From assembly GCA_011799875.1 (NCBI GenBank), contig JAAAXO010000416.1:62001-126000 (forward strand): 64,000 bases of DNA, read 5' to 3'. The notes beneath the pieces are model-generated. The model ran no database searches and was not told the DNA's origin. It saw only the letters and a program-made list of their open reading frames with translations. This DNA is from Thinopyrum elongatum. Its lineage: Eukaryota; Streptophyta; Magnoliopsida; Poales; Poaceae. This document shows, one piece after another, positions 43,109-53,008 of this stretch. Position numbers and translations under genes: made by a program. The number at the start of each line of letters is the position of its first letter. Positions within the stretch are counted from its first letter, which is position 1.

Positions 43109-43700
43109 TGTTGGAATAAGCCACGGCGTGTGGTGTGGTCGGGCGCGTCGGGTGCGCGCGGGACGTGCGGGACGCACTGGTGCGGTCGGGCTCGTCGGGC
43201 GCGTCGGATGCGCGCGGGACGTGCGGGGCGCAGAGGCGTGGCGTGTGTGTGTGTACCCAAGTCTGCTGCAGCCGTTGGTGATCTGTTGGGAGTCCAAGCC
43301 GTAGCAGCCGCGTGTGAGCACGTCGTGCGAGCTGGCTAGGACGTGCGGATCGGGAGCTGGCGAGAGCGGAGTCGCGGTGTTGCATGCATGGGGCTTAGTG
43401 GTTAGCGCATGCTAGGCTGAGTAGTTAGTGCGTGCGTGCGTGCGTGCGTTGTTAGCAGCCGGATGTGACGGCCAGGTTAGTGTGTGTGCATGCAAGTCGT
43501 GGAGTTGGTGCCTCCGGCTGTGCCTGGTGTGAGTCCGGCTATATAAGCCATGTACTGGTACTGTTTTTGAGTTGGTGCTCTGGTGAAGAAAAACGGGGCT
43601 GTGTGTGCGGCCTGGTGAAACTCCAGTGTATCCTTCTCCTTTTCCTTTTTCTACCTCCAGCTACGTGAGAGAGAGAGAGCTAGTTGGGGCTGCGCCAACA
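43109..43700 (+). repeat. 3' LTR of the TR-GAG element
   Basis: It is nearly identical to the 5' LTR. The main difference is a 9-base loss near 43141 where the 5' copy repeats GTCGGGCTG, plus a GT expansion and roughly ten substitutions. Confidence 0.9.
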
Positions 43701-43942
43701 GCCTAGTGGAGCAGATGCGGCCTCGAACTGAGAGAGCTTTTGGGGTCGATCAGCTGGTAGTTCTACCTCCGACGGAGGCTTTAGGCTTTATTAGGCGACA
43801 GAGAGCTGCTTAGGCAGGGCAGGCGTAACCAGGGAAAGGGAAAGGTTAGCGTCAGCATCACCATATCGCTTGCTTAAGTGCGCACGTGTGACGTGTTGGC
43901 CTCTCGCTCACATTAAGAAAATATATATTGGCATGTTATCAG

Positions 43943-44971
43943 GAATGAACATTAGTCACGTTGACGCTTAGCTGCTGACGAATGAACAGATGCTGGCCGA
44001 CGGGCGCCTCAGCTGAAGACGGCGCCCCCCCTGAAGGCACGAAAATCGCTGCAGAAGGTTGTGGCAGTGACTTAGAGGTTGAGTAGAAAAAGCTAGGAAC
44101 TGCTTTCCCTGCATGGAAAGTGCAGTTTGTTATCTTCTTTGCTTTTGATAACCTATTTAGCTCTTAGTTTCGATATTTGGCTTCCCCTCCCCTCTTGGAG
44201 CGAGAGGGGCAAGAAAAATAAACCTGAGAACTGATTTTGTAAGTCTGGGGTTTCATTTTTAAAATGGAGCCGGGGAAGGGTCCCTGTTTTTCTAAAAAAA
44301 ACAGTAGCCAGGTTGCATGTATAAGGAACTAGAGCCAAAAAAGTATAACGAGGTCAAGTCTCTTCCATGTGTCCCAAACACAAGTTGCGTATATCGGTGT
44401 CGCATTGACATGTCAACTTTAACAACAGGTACTGTACACACTATAGGATTTTGTGGTGGAAAGTGAGGAAGGTTTCAAAGAGTTGCATCACAGGGACAAA
44501 AAGGAGGAAGAAAGTAATTGCTAGTTATATTTCATAGATATCGTTGCTATTTTATATGTGGAGATTTGGAAATTTTATTGATCTATTGTCTAAATTATGT
44601 GGTTGTTAGTTTGAGAAGGTAATAAACTATTACTATATCAGTTCTCGTTATATTTTTTTTCATTTACACGATAAAGCTGGTTGAGGAAAGTATTGTTTTA
44701 TGAAAAGTGTTTTTCCCATTAACTTCAGTAACTTCAGAATGTCCACCTCCTCTGGTGTTCCCATACATTTTCACTATGCCAAAACAAGAGAAACAATATA
44801 TGTGATTCAGAAAACAAGGATGGTTGAGATAACAACCACGCACTCTCTACCAGGCCATGCAAGCAACGACGACGCAGAATCACTAAACTCCAGCGAGAAT
44901 TGCAGCAAAGATGATCTGGGCGATTGCCTTAATTACCTGGAGTCCTGGGCAAATCCCGTGGACAGAGGGAG
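43943..44971. repeat. Array copy 5 (rearranged, truncated by CACTA-3)
   Basis: It starts as the other copies do, receives a small retroposon, resumes at 44308, and then has two internal deletions: at about 44815 (after GTGATTCAG) and at about 44838 (CAACCAC joined to GCACTCTCTACC, skipping most of the GC-rich half). It ends at GACAGAGGGAG, where CACTA-3 begins. Confidence 0.75.
43963..44307 (+). mobile_element. Small poly(A)-tailed retroposon in array copy 5
   Basis: About 345 bases absent from all other copies of the unit end in TTTTTCTAAAAAAAACAG. They are flanked by imperfect copies of AGTCACGTTG/AGCCAGGTTG, the array's own sequence, as a target duplication. No ORF, RT motif or clear Pol III boxes are seen, so a SINE or a 5'-truncated LINE end are both possible. 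Confidence 0.5.
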
Positions 44972-45378
44972 CACTAGTGGAAAAAGTACTAGCCACAACT
45001 TTCGTTGGTGGCGTGCCATTTTGAACGAACGCCAATATTATTATTTTTAAATAGAAGTGGCGTCGGGCTATTTTGTACCATAGGCATGCTGTTATTGCTG
45101 GCGTAGGAGTAATAGGGAACACCACCTGTACGTGGATCCCAAAGTTCTGCCATGTCCCAAGTTAGAGCTGGCTTAGCAAAAGTTCCCTAGGCCGGTACTA
45201 ATCATAATATCTATGGCGTCGCCGAGTAAGTAACACTAGCAGTACATTTTGCAGGTCCATCAATTTTTTAGCCAACATAACACCGATGTGGGCTTTTCCG
45301 AAACGCCAGGGATACAAAGGATTCTAATGGCGTTCTCTACTATGTCAACGCTAGTAATTACGTTGCAGCACTATTCAC

Positions 45379-46060
45379 ATTTCACCCATAGTATCCGCTA
45401 GATATTTTCTTCTTCTTCCTCCCTCTTTCCTCTTCCTCCTCTCTCTCTCTCTTCTCTTCTTCTTGAGAAAAAGACCAAATTCTTTCTCTTGATTTCTTAA
45501 GTAGGTAGCTAGTTAGCTAGATCTAAGCTAGTTCACACACTCTCACTCGCTAATTAAGCTAGCTACTTCTCTTCACCACCCACTCAAACACACACACTTG
45601 CATTAAAAATTTCACCACACTACATTAATGGCGCCTCCAATGGTCGGCCGGGCCCCGCCCCCCTGCCCCCCTCTCCCGCACCTTTGATGAGGTAAAAAAG
45701 ACCGAACTTCTCGTTAATTTATGTGCATATATCCGAGGCATTCACATATGAATCGATATGTGATCGATGTGTACGTGTGTGTCATTAGTTGCTAGCTATA
45801 GAATTGCACAATGCTGGTGAACTATTGTTGTGTCATGCGATATCAATCGATGTTTCATTTTGCATGAATGTCTACAACTAGCGTTGCCAATGTTTTGGCA
45901 AAACGTTTATTCATTTCCGTTTCAGCAAATTTCTGGCACTCATATGTCCCTTTTTTAGGTCATGCCGAATTTTTTATGCCATCATTGCTAATATATCTAA
46001 TTATTTTAGTACTTTTACCTTTGCAGCGCTAGTTGATCGCCGCCTATCGAAAGATTCAAT
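45379..46060 (+). promoter_or_regulatory. Leader and 5' UTR region of the CACTA-3 transposase
   Basis: A pyrimidine-rich stretch (CTTCTTCCTCCCTCTTTCC, then CTCTCTCTCT) at 45408-45465, a CACACACACTTG stretch near 45590 and a likely leader intron up to the TTTGCAG acceptor near 46026 precede the coding part. No coding signal is seen. Confidence 0.4.
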
Positions 46061-47184
46061 ATGAATCGAAGTGCGAAGGGCTTTCTCAATTTCACCATGG
46101 TAAATATGATACAAAAGGGTGAAATGCAGATATTATGTTCATGTTCGACATGCGAAAATGGAGTTTTGCACAACCCGTTCGAAGACAGCGTGCTGGCGCA
46201 CTTGCTCTGTCGCGGTTTCGTCAAAGGTTATACACGGTGTACAAAGCATGGTGAGGAGGATGTTAGCGATGATGAAGGAGGAAACAATGATGCGGAAAAC
46301 TTTGGCGATGAAGAAGAGCCGCTAGAAGGAGGAAACAATGAAAATGCGCATAGAGGAGGAAATGATGAAATGCCACCCGAACATTAAGAGGATCATGAGA
46401 GTGTCACACATGATATGTCATTGGCTACAATGCTACAAGATCCTCATGTCAAAGAACTGCTTGGGAAGAAGACGACAACCGAGAGAGCTGCTATTAAAGA
46501 GGCTCTAAAGTTGGCGCAATTGGAAATAGACGCGAAAACTCCACTGTACGAAGGTTGCGATCCTGAACACACCCGCCTACACCTCACGCTCAAACTTCTG
46601 GACATAAAGGCAAGATTCAAGAGTACAGATGCAAGTCTGGATGCTACATTGGAATATTTACACAACGTTTTGCCGAAGGGGAATTTGTTGCCTCGCAGTG
46701 TAGATGAGGCGAAGAAGATCGTGTGTCCGCTTGATTTGCCGCATGTAAGATATCACGCATGCAAAAATAATTGCTTCTTATATAGGAATGAGTATGAGAA
46801 CAAAACTGAGTGTCTAACTTGCAACAAACTTCGATACAAGCCTGGAAAGAGGGAACCTCGAACGGTTGTATGGTATCTTCTGTTGATTCCTCGCTTGTAG
46901 TATTATTTCGCTGACCCGAAGGAAGCAAACAACATGACTTGGCACAAGACAAGAAAGTCTAAAAGTGATGGGATTATGAGACATATCGCAGATGGTTGTC
47001 AGCGGAAAGCAGTGGACAATATAGAACAAGAATTCACAGTAGAAGCAAGAAACCCTAGGTTGGGTGTCAATAGTGATGGATTATATCCATTTGGCAATGA
47101 GAGTAGCACACATAGTACATGGCCCGTATTTGTATGGATGTACAACCTCCGGCCCTGGCTCTGCATGAAACAAAAGTACATTGA
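46061..47184 (+). pseudogene. CACTA-3 TNP2 transposase, two nonsense codons, truncated
   Basis: One frame runs from ATG 46061 to the Gypsy insertion at 47185, broken by TAA at 46385-46387 and TAG at 46898-46900. The N-terminus is the transposase-associated domain (CSCSTCENG, FVKGYTRCTKHGEE), followed by an acidic Asn/Glu-rich linker. Then comes the Transposase_21 front half: LPKGNLLPRSVDEAKKIVCP, HACKNNCFLYRNEYE, CLTCNKLRY, VVWYLLLIPRL, and SDGLYPFGN where the intact CACTA-1 protein has ADGFNPFG. The motif here has Leu-Tyr for Phe-Asn. The catalytic remainder is missing. It differs strongly from the CACTA-1 transposase, so the two are separate families. Confidence 0.85.
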
Positions 47185-48444
47185 TGTCGCTTGAACTACG
47201 TCGGTATTTCCGCAAATAGGAAGGGATGATGCAGCACAACTATCAATCTAGTAGGAGAACCAAGCAGCACTATGTAAACGGTACCTGCACACAAAGAACA
47301 AATACTTGCAAACCGACGCTTATGAGGGGTTGTCTATCCCTCTACGGGTAACGGCGCCAGAAATTGTCAAGTTGACCGGATAAAAATTGTATAGATTGGA
47401 TAAATAGATCTCGATAAAACACGAATAAAGTAAGTAACAAAAAAGTGCAGCAAGATATTTTTGGGTTTTTGGAATAATAGATCTGAAAACAAAAGCAAAT
47501 AAAAATATATCTCAAAGAAAATATGATAAAGAATAGACCCGGGGGCCGTAGATTTCACTAGCGGCTTCTCTCGAGAAATAGCACACGGTGGGTAAACTAA
47601 TTACTGTTGGGCAATTGATAGAAGATCGAATAATTAGGACGATATCCAAGGCAATGATCAATATATAGGCATCACGTCCAAGATTAGTGGACCGACTCCT
47701 GCCTGCATCTACTACTATTACTCCACACATCGACCGCTATCCAGCATGCATCTAGTGTATTAAGTTCGTGGAAAAACGGAGTAATGCAATAAGAACGATG
47801 ACATGATGTAGATGAGATCTATTCATGTAGGAATAGCCCCCATCTTGTTATCCTTAATAGCAACGATACATGCGCGTCTTGTTGCCCCTTATCTCACTGG
47901 GAAAAAACACCGCATGATCGAACCCATCACAAAGCACCTCTTCCCATGGCAAGAAAAATCGATCTAGTTGGCCTAACTAAACCAAAGATTCGAAGAAGAA
48001 ATACGAGGCTATAAATAATTATGCATATAAGAGATCAAAACAAGACTCAAATAATATTCATGGATATAGATATGATCATAAACTCAAAGTTCATTGAATC
48101 CCAACAAACACACCACCAAAACGAGTTACATCAAATAGATCTCCAAGAGACCATTGTATTGAGAATAAAAAGAGACAGAGGAAGCCATATTCTACTGCCT
48201 ATAGACCCGTAGGTCTATGATGAACTACTCACGCATCATCGGAGAGGCACCAATGAGGATGATGAACCCCACCGTGATGGTGTCTAGATTGGATCTCGTG
48301 GTTCTGGAACTTGCGGCGGCTGAAATTGTGTTGCGTCGACTCTCCTAGGGTTTCTGGAATATTTGGGGATTTATAGGACAAAGAGGTGGTGCGGGAGGCC
48401 ACCGAGGGGGGCACAACCCCCCTGGGTATGCCCTGGTGGGTTGT

Positions 48445-51400
48445 TGTGACGCCCTGGTTTTCGCTTCTGTTTTTTTTTTTCATTCACGGGATTTGACTCC
48501 CGTCTTTTTTCTCGGTGTTATCGGATTTCTCTCACTCTTGGGTATATGAAGATGGTCATCTAGCCTTGCCTCTCCTATCTAACCAGAGATTCTCCCCAGA
48601 TCAACCTTGCCACCCAAGATCTATTCTCAGGATTTTTCCGTCGAAACCTTGCCTTCCGAGTTGCTGGAAGGGAAACCCTAATCTCTTCCGTTACAAAGGA
48701 ACCCCAATTTCCTTTGATCTGCTGACTCCCAAACTTTTCCCAGTGATCATCCTTTATCTATAAACCCTGGATATGCAAAAATATTGCCAAGTCATTTGCA
48801 ATATTTTTCATTTATAATTAATATTTTTTTGCTGTTTAAAGGAATTAAATCCAGAAAAATATCTATCCATCTCCAAAGTTGATGAAAACTTGTGGAGATA
48901 TTCTTTGTGATCATATTGAGCTCCCATAAAAATATTGGCCATAATTAAATAAGGAAAATTGCATTTTCGTATTTAATGCCAATATTGCATTTTGGGCCCT
49001 TTCTAAAGGAACTACCATTTTGGTAGCCAGGAAAAAAATCCCAAATAAATTGTGGAGCTTCTTATATCCATATCTTCACCATTTCTATCAAAACCCAAGT
49101 CCCATAGTTCAAGGTTTGAGCACAGCATCCATTTGCAAATTCTGTCCAGATTTTCAGTTCGCAAAGGAAGTGCTTGAACCCTTGATCCATTTGAGCTAAA
49201 AAAATTCATGGCGATTAACATGGATAAGTCACTCATGGAATCCAAAAATCAGCTCAATCCCTCCATTCATTCTTCCCCAACAATTTTCCTAAGTTTCTGT
49301 CCATATGGAACCTCTGTGAAGGAAGTACCATTTTGGTGTATCGAAATGGTTTGAAACTTTTACAGTGGCTTCATATGTTCAAATAACTCACCTCCTCCAA
49401 ATTTTAGCTCAATGCAAGCTAGTATGTGAGTACCACATCAAAGTTTGCATTTTCTGACCAGTGGGGTCCATTCTACAGCAAGTACCCTCAATTCTTACCC
49501 AAATGGCCCCAAAATTTACCAGGGTAGTCACCTTGGTAGATCATTTCCCCATGCCAAAAACCAAAGTCTGTTTCCTGCTCAATCCCTCTCAGCTCACATC
49601 AAACACCTGCTAGTCAGATCACTTCTGAGCTCTCATCTGTCATATCCTGCCTCCACTTCCCTCCAAAATTCGACAGGTCAACTCCAGGAGCATTAATACA
49701 TCGATTTGACATGTCCTAAGGTCTAAGCAGTGCCCTGGACACATTGTGGCCTCGGTGACAACATGGTGGACACGCCAAAATAGCGCTCTGCGCGATGAAC
49801 CACGGCAAACAGCGAGCTCCAGCCGGCCATGGCTTGTCCTGGCATGTCCTACAGTTCCGCAGCATCCGCGTGGCCATTCTCCCGTAGCTTCACCCTCCTC
49901 TTTCTTCTTCTCCACGTCACAGCAACTCCGGCGAACTGTGAGCCCATGACCCGTGCCGTCGTTTTCTTCTGTCCTCTTCCCCTCCAAGCTCTCCCGAAAC
50001 TCCTGCGAGCTCCTCCACTCTCCCGGAGCCCCTGCCGACATCACCCTCACCGTCCGCGTGTCATCGGAGCTCCAGTATGCCGATAGGGCTGCCACGGCGG
50101 CCGAACCCATCCACTCCGTCGCCTCGGCTATAAAAGCCACTGCCCGGAGCCTCCCCGAGCAGCACCCACACCCACACCCACGACCTCCTCCCCTACCTCC
50201 CAGCTCCCTCTCTGCCTTCTCAATGGAGCTCGAAGAGCTCTCTGGCCCCTTCCATGGCCGAAGCCTTGCCGCCGGCCCCGTCTAAAATCCGAGCCTCCCG
50301 AGCTCTCCCTTTCCACCCCACCACTACTGGAGATCTCCACTACCACCCCGAAGCCTTCCCGATACCTCACTCCTCCTATCCTCGGCTGGGCTGAGCTCCC
50401 CAACATGCCCGAATCCGCCGTCCGCCCGGCCCGACGCTGCCGTCCCTCATGTCGTCCCCAGAGTCCATGGATGGGATGGATGGATGCGCCGCATCCTCCC
50501 GAGCTCGTGGGTACCCGGAACGCCGGAAACGGTGACCCGTGCCGCCGGAAATCGCCGCCGGCGCACGGCCTTCCTCTGTTCCACGGGCTTCCATCGAGGG
50601 GAAGAAGAAGGAGATGGAGGGAAGAGAGAGAGAGGAGATGGGACCCACCGGTCAGAGGCATAAGCCGGGCCCCGCCCCCGCCACGTCGAATTAAGTGGAG
50701 GCGCCTTTCTACGAAAGGCGTTTTCCCTTTCTGAAAGCGTACTCTGCCGCGGCTCTGGAGTAAAATGCGCTTTCTCTACAACGAAGGCGTATTTTTGTTA
50801 TACTGCGGCCTAGAATATGTTTTCCTATTCAGAAAACGTAATCTGCCCAGTGCACTTTCGGTTTTAGCTGCCAGGGGCTTGTCTGTGAATAAACCTTTTG
50901 CAGATTGGTCCCTGGACTTCAAACGGATATAACTTTTTGATCCTAACTCCGATCAAGGTGAATCCAAAGCCCCTCTCTTCATCTCGTCGAGCCCGTTCCG
51001 ATGGAATCATTTTCATAATGTTTTCACACTATGAAAATGAACATTTTGCCCTTGCCCCTAAACAGCCCCCTTGAGAGGGAATCTTTTCTGGCAAATTCTT
51101 CCGCGACTTCACCGCACTTCTTCTCGGAGTATTCTTTGACCTCCAGGCAAGCCGACCATCTGATATATGCCCTAAAGCATTTCACTGTGTTATTCTTGCA
51201 TGTTTAAATTAATATGCTTGTGCTTGTCTGTGTAGTAGTGAGCTGTATGTGACACTGACGAACCCTTGCTTGCACTTTCTTCGGTGACGGCACCACGCCT
51301 GTGTTCTGAGCTGTTTTTGGCCGTCCGGGGTGGATGCCGACTTTTATTTCTCTTGTCAGCAACTGTCCGTGTTCTAGGCTGCTTTTCGGCCGTCTCAGGC

Positions 51401-52991
51401 AGCTGTTGAATTTCTTTCTATAGCAGTGACCCTATGCTCTGAGCTATTTCTCGGCCGTCTTAGGGAGCTGCTACATTCTTCTTATCAACACCGTCTCATG
51501 CTCTGAGCTGCGTTCCAGCCGTCTTGAGCCAGGGTTGACTTATTCTGGTAATGTCCTAGATCTGAGTTGTAAAGACCGTTCTGGTGGCTACTGGTTTCTT
51601 TGCCGGTTTTGTGCAAGGGTTCCGATGGTCGTCACTTAAAGCTAGAACTTGTAAACTGATAACTTGCCATTTAAATATTGTTTCACTAATGACTCATTGT
51701 GATGTTATATCGAGATCGGTTGTTATGTTTTCATAGTTGTTATCTCACACGTAGTTACCACCATGTTAAGTTATTGTGATGAACCACTAAGCTTGCTAAA
51801 TGAACTTAGTCGGTTGATCTTGAGTCACCTGTCCGGGCTTATCCGTGCAACCACATTTGCCGGTATGGGACGACCTTGACTTGGTCTGGCTCTGTGCTCT
51901 TTCACCGGTACCACCAGACAGGGAAGGTTATTCGTGCGCGCTACCCTGGCCCGGTAGGCGGCGATAACCTTGTGAGCCTAGTTGTTTATTGGCGCGCGGT
52001 CCCCGTTTGGGATAGTTTAGTTGGGCCACGACGGTGGCAGGTGTCATGGGGTGACACAGGGGCCACCCAGGGCTTGACTCCGGGGGAGAATGATTGCCGA
52101 TGGTACGATGGGAGGGTCACGGGTCAGGCAGGTTTCGTTGGAGCAACGCTGGTCCACCCGAATGGGATCACGAGGTCAGTGCTCCATAGTGTGGGTAAAG
52201 TGCGCAACCTCTGCAGAGTGTAAAATCTATTCGAATAGCCGCGTCCACGGTATTGGACAGCCCGTCCAGACCTCACTAGGTGGTCAACCGTAATAAGGAT
52301 AATAATGATGGAACAACTCGTCTTGTGTAGACATCAGGTGATGTCAGGATTATGATATGTTAGCCATGGGATGGTTATATGATGAGTGGTCGGATGACCA
52401 CATGAGTTGGATCGGATTTGGATCGGATTCAGGTTGGATCACGAGAATGTTCGGAGTATGGAATATTTACTTAATATGCTTTACCTTACTGCATTTACTT
52501 CAGTAGTTATCTTGCTAGATAAACCTGCTATAACATGATATTTGATATTGCTAGCTAGTTATGCTATGTCATGACAATTAATATTGCTCTAATAACAAAT
52601 GCATGATTGAATGCCATGGATTGCTTTGCTTGGTGTATATGTTAGTTTGGTTTGCTTGCGAGTACATTCAAAAGTACTCAGCGGCCTTCAATGTGGCCAG
52701 GTTGACATAAGGATCCGTCATCCGTCGTCATGGAGCCGGAGCGTTCGCGGGCTAGGAGCGTAACCCAGTCAGATCCCTATGGATTCGAGCCGCACCAAGA
52801 CCAAGCTGTCTTAGATAGAGGCTTTCCGCTGCCATCACCTCTGTAATATATCTCTTGTAATACTTATTTATCCATTAATAGAAATGCCCGTGTTCATGAT
52901 ACTTGTTGTAAACGCGCATGCCAGAGTGATTTCCTGGGCTGGTATCCGTGGCGACCGTCTGGCTACAATGGTACTCAGGCGGGGCGCCACA
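48445..52991 (+). repeat. 5' LTR of the LARD-like element
   Basis: This LTR of 4547 bases has an AT-rich first kilobase, a GC-rich centre (49740-50740) with a TATA box, then a part with four repeats of CTCTGAGCTG...GGCCGTCT (51290-51540). It shows GC-rich ORFs up to 177 codons on both strands with no domain. Confidence 0.9.
50129..50136 (+). promoter_or_regulatory. TATA box in LARD 5' LTR
   Basis: TATAAAAG in a GC-rich context (CCTCGGCTATAAAAGCC) in the middle of the LTR; the 3' LTR equivalent, TATAAAA, is at 57698-57704. Transcription would begin about 30 bases downstream. Confidence 0.6.
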
Positions 52992-52996
52992 ACGGA

Positions 52997-53008
52997 TGGT
53001 ATCAGAGC
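52997..53008 (+). promoter_or_regulatory. Primer binding site, initiator tRNA-Met
   Basis: TGGTATCAGAGC lies five bases inside the 5' LTR end. Confidence 0.85.

Larger units (their letters stand above)
41584..43700 (+). mobile_element. TR-GAG-type Copia retrotransposon (gag only, complete)
   Basis: Direct LTRs 41584-42182 (599 bases) and 43109-43700 (592 bases) begin TGTTGGAATAAGCC and end GCTGCGCCAACA. A 5-bp duplication GCCTA flanks the element (41579-41583, 43701-43705). A primer site close to initiator tRNA-Met (TGGTATACAGAGC, one extra A) follows the first LTR, and a G-rich polypurine tract precedes the second. The sole gene is a Copia-type gag. No protease, integrase or RT exists and there is no room for one (926 bases inside). 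This is the TR-GAG architecture described for plant genomes. The LTRs differ at few positions, so the insertion is recent. Confidence 0.92.
27924..44971. repeat. Array of an unidentified 2.2-kb tandem unit (five copies, three insertions)
   Basis: The same unit recurs head to tail: copy 1 (27924-29052, 5' part missing), copy 2 (35176-37411), copy 3 (37412-39642), copy 4 (39643-41583 plus 43706-43942) and copy 5 (43943-44971, rearranged). Periods of full copies are 2236 and 2231 bases. The unit has an AT-rich half (CAGGTTGCATGTACAAGG, GGATTTTGTGGT, AAAGCTGGTTGAGG) and a half with a GC-rich island, a TATA-like CCATATATAGAG, and TTCCCCACTCGAAC/AGAATTGCAGCA blocks. I cannot assign it to a known element: no TG...CA ends, TIRs or domain were seen. 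CACTA-2, a TR-GAG and a small retroposon lie within it, and CACTA-3 bounds it. Confidence 0.85.
44972..47184 (+). mobile_element. CACTA-3: left part of a CACTA element cut by Gypsy element C
   Basis: It begins CACTAGTGGAAAAAGTAC, the typical Triticeae CACTA end, in array copy 5; GAG at 44969-44971 is the expected 3-bp target. Short repeats with TGGCGT and GGCGTTC follow, then a CT-rich leader (45408-45465), then a TNP2 pseudogene. The right end is not in the window because element C inserted at 47185. Confidence 0.8.

Noticed and set aside
42162..43385. A 407-codon minus-strand ORF over the TR-GAG element
   Set aside because: It is antisense to an intact Gag with recognised motifs, spans body and LTR, and arises from high GC at third positions.
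50128..50661. 177-codon minus ORF in the LARD LTR, with a matching 192-codon ORF in the other LTR
   Set aside because: It lies in the GC-rich promoter region, is antisense to the TATA direction, is low-complexity Gly/Arg, and frames differ between the LTRs.
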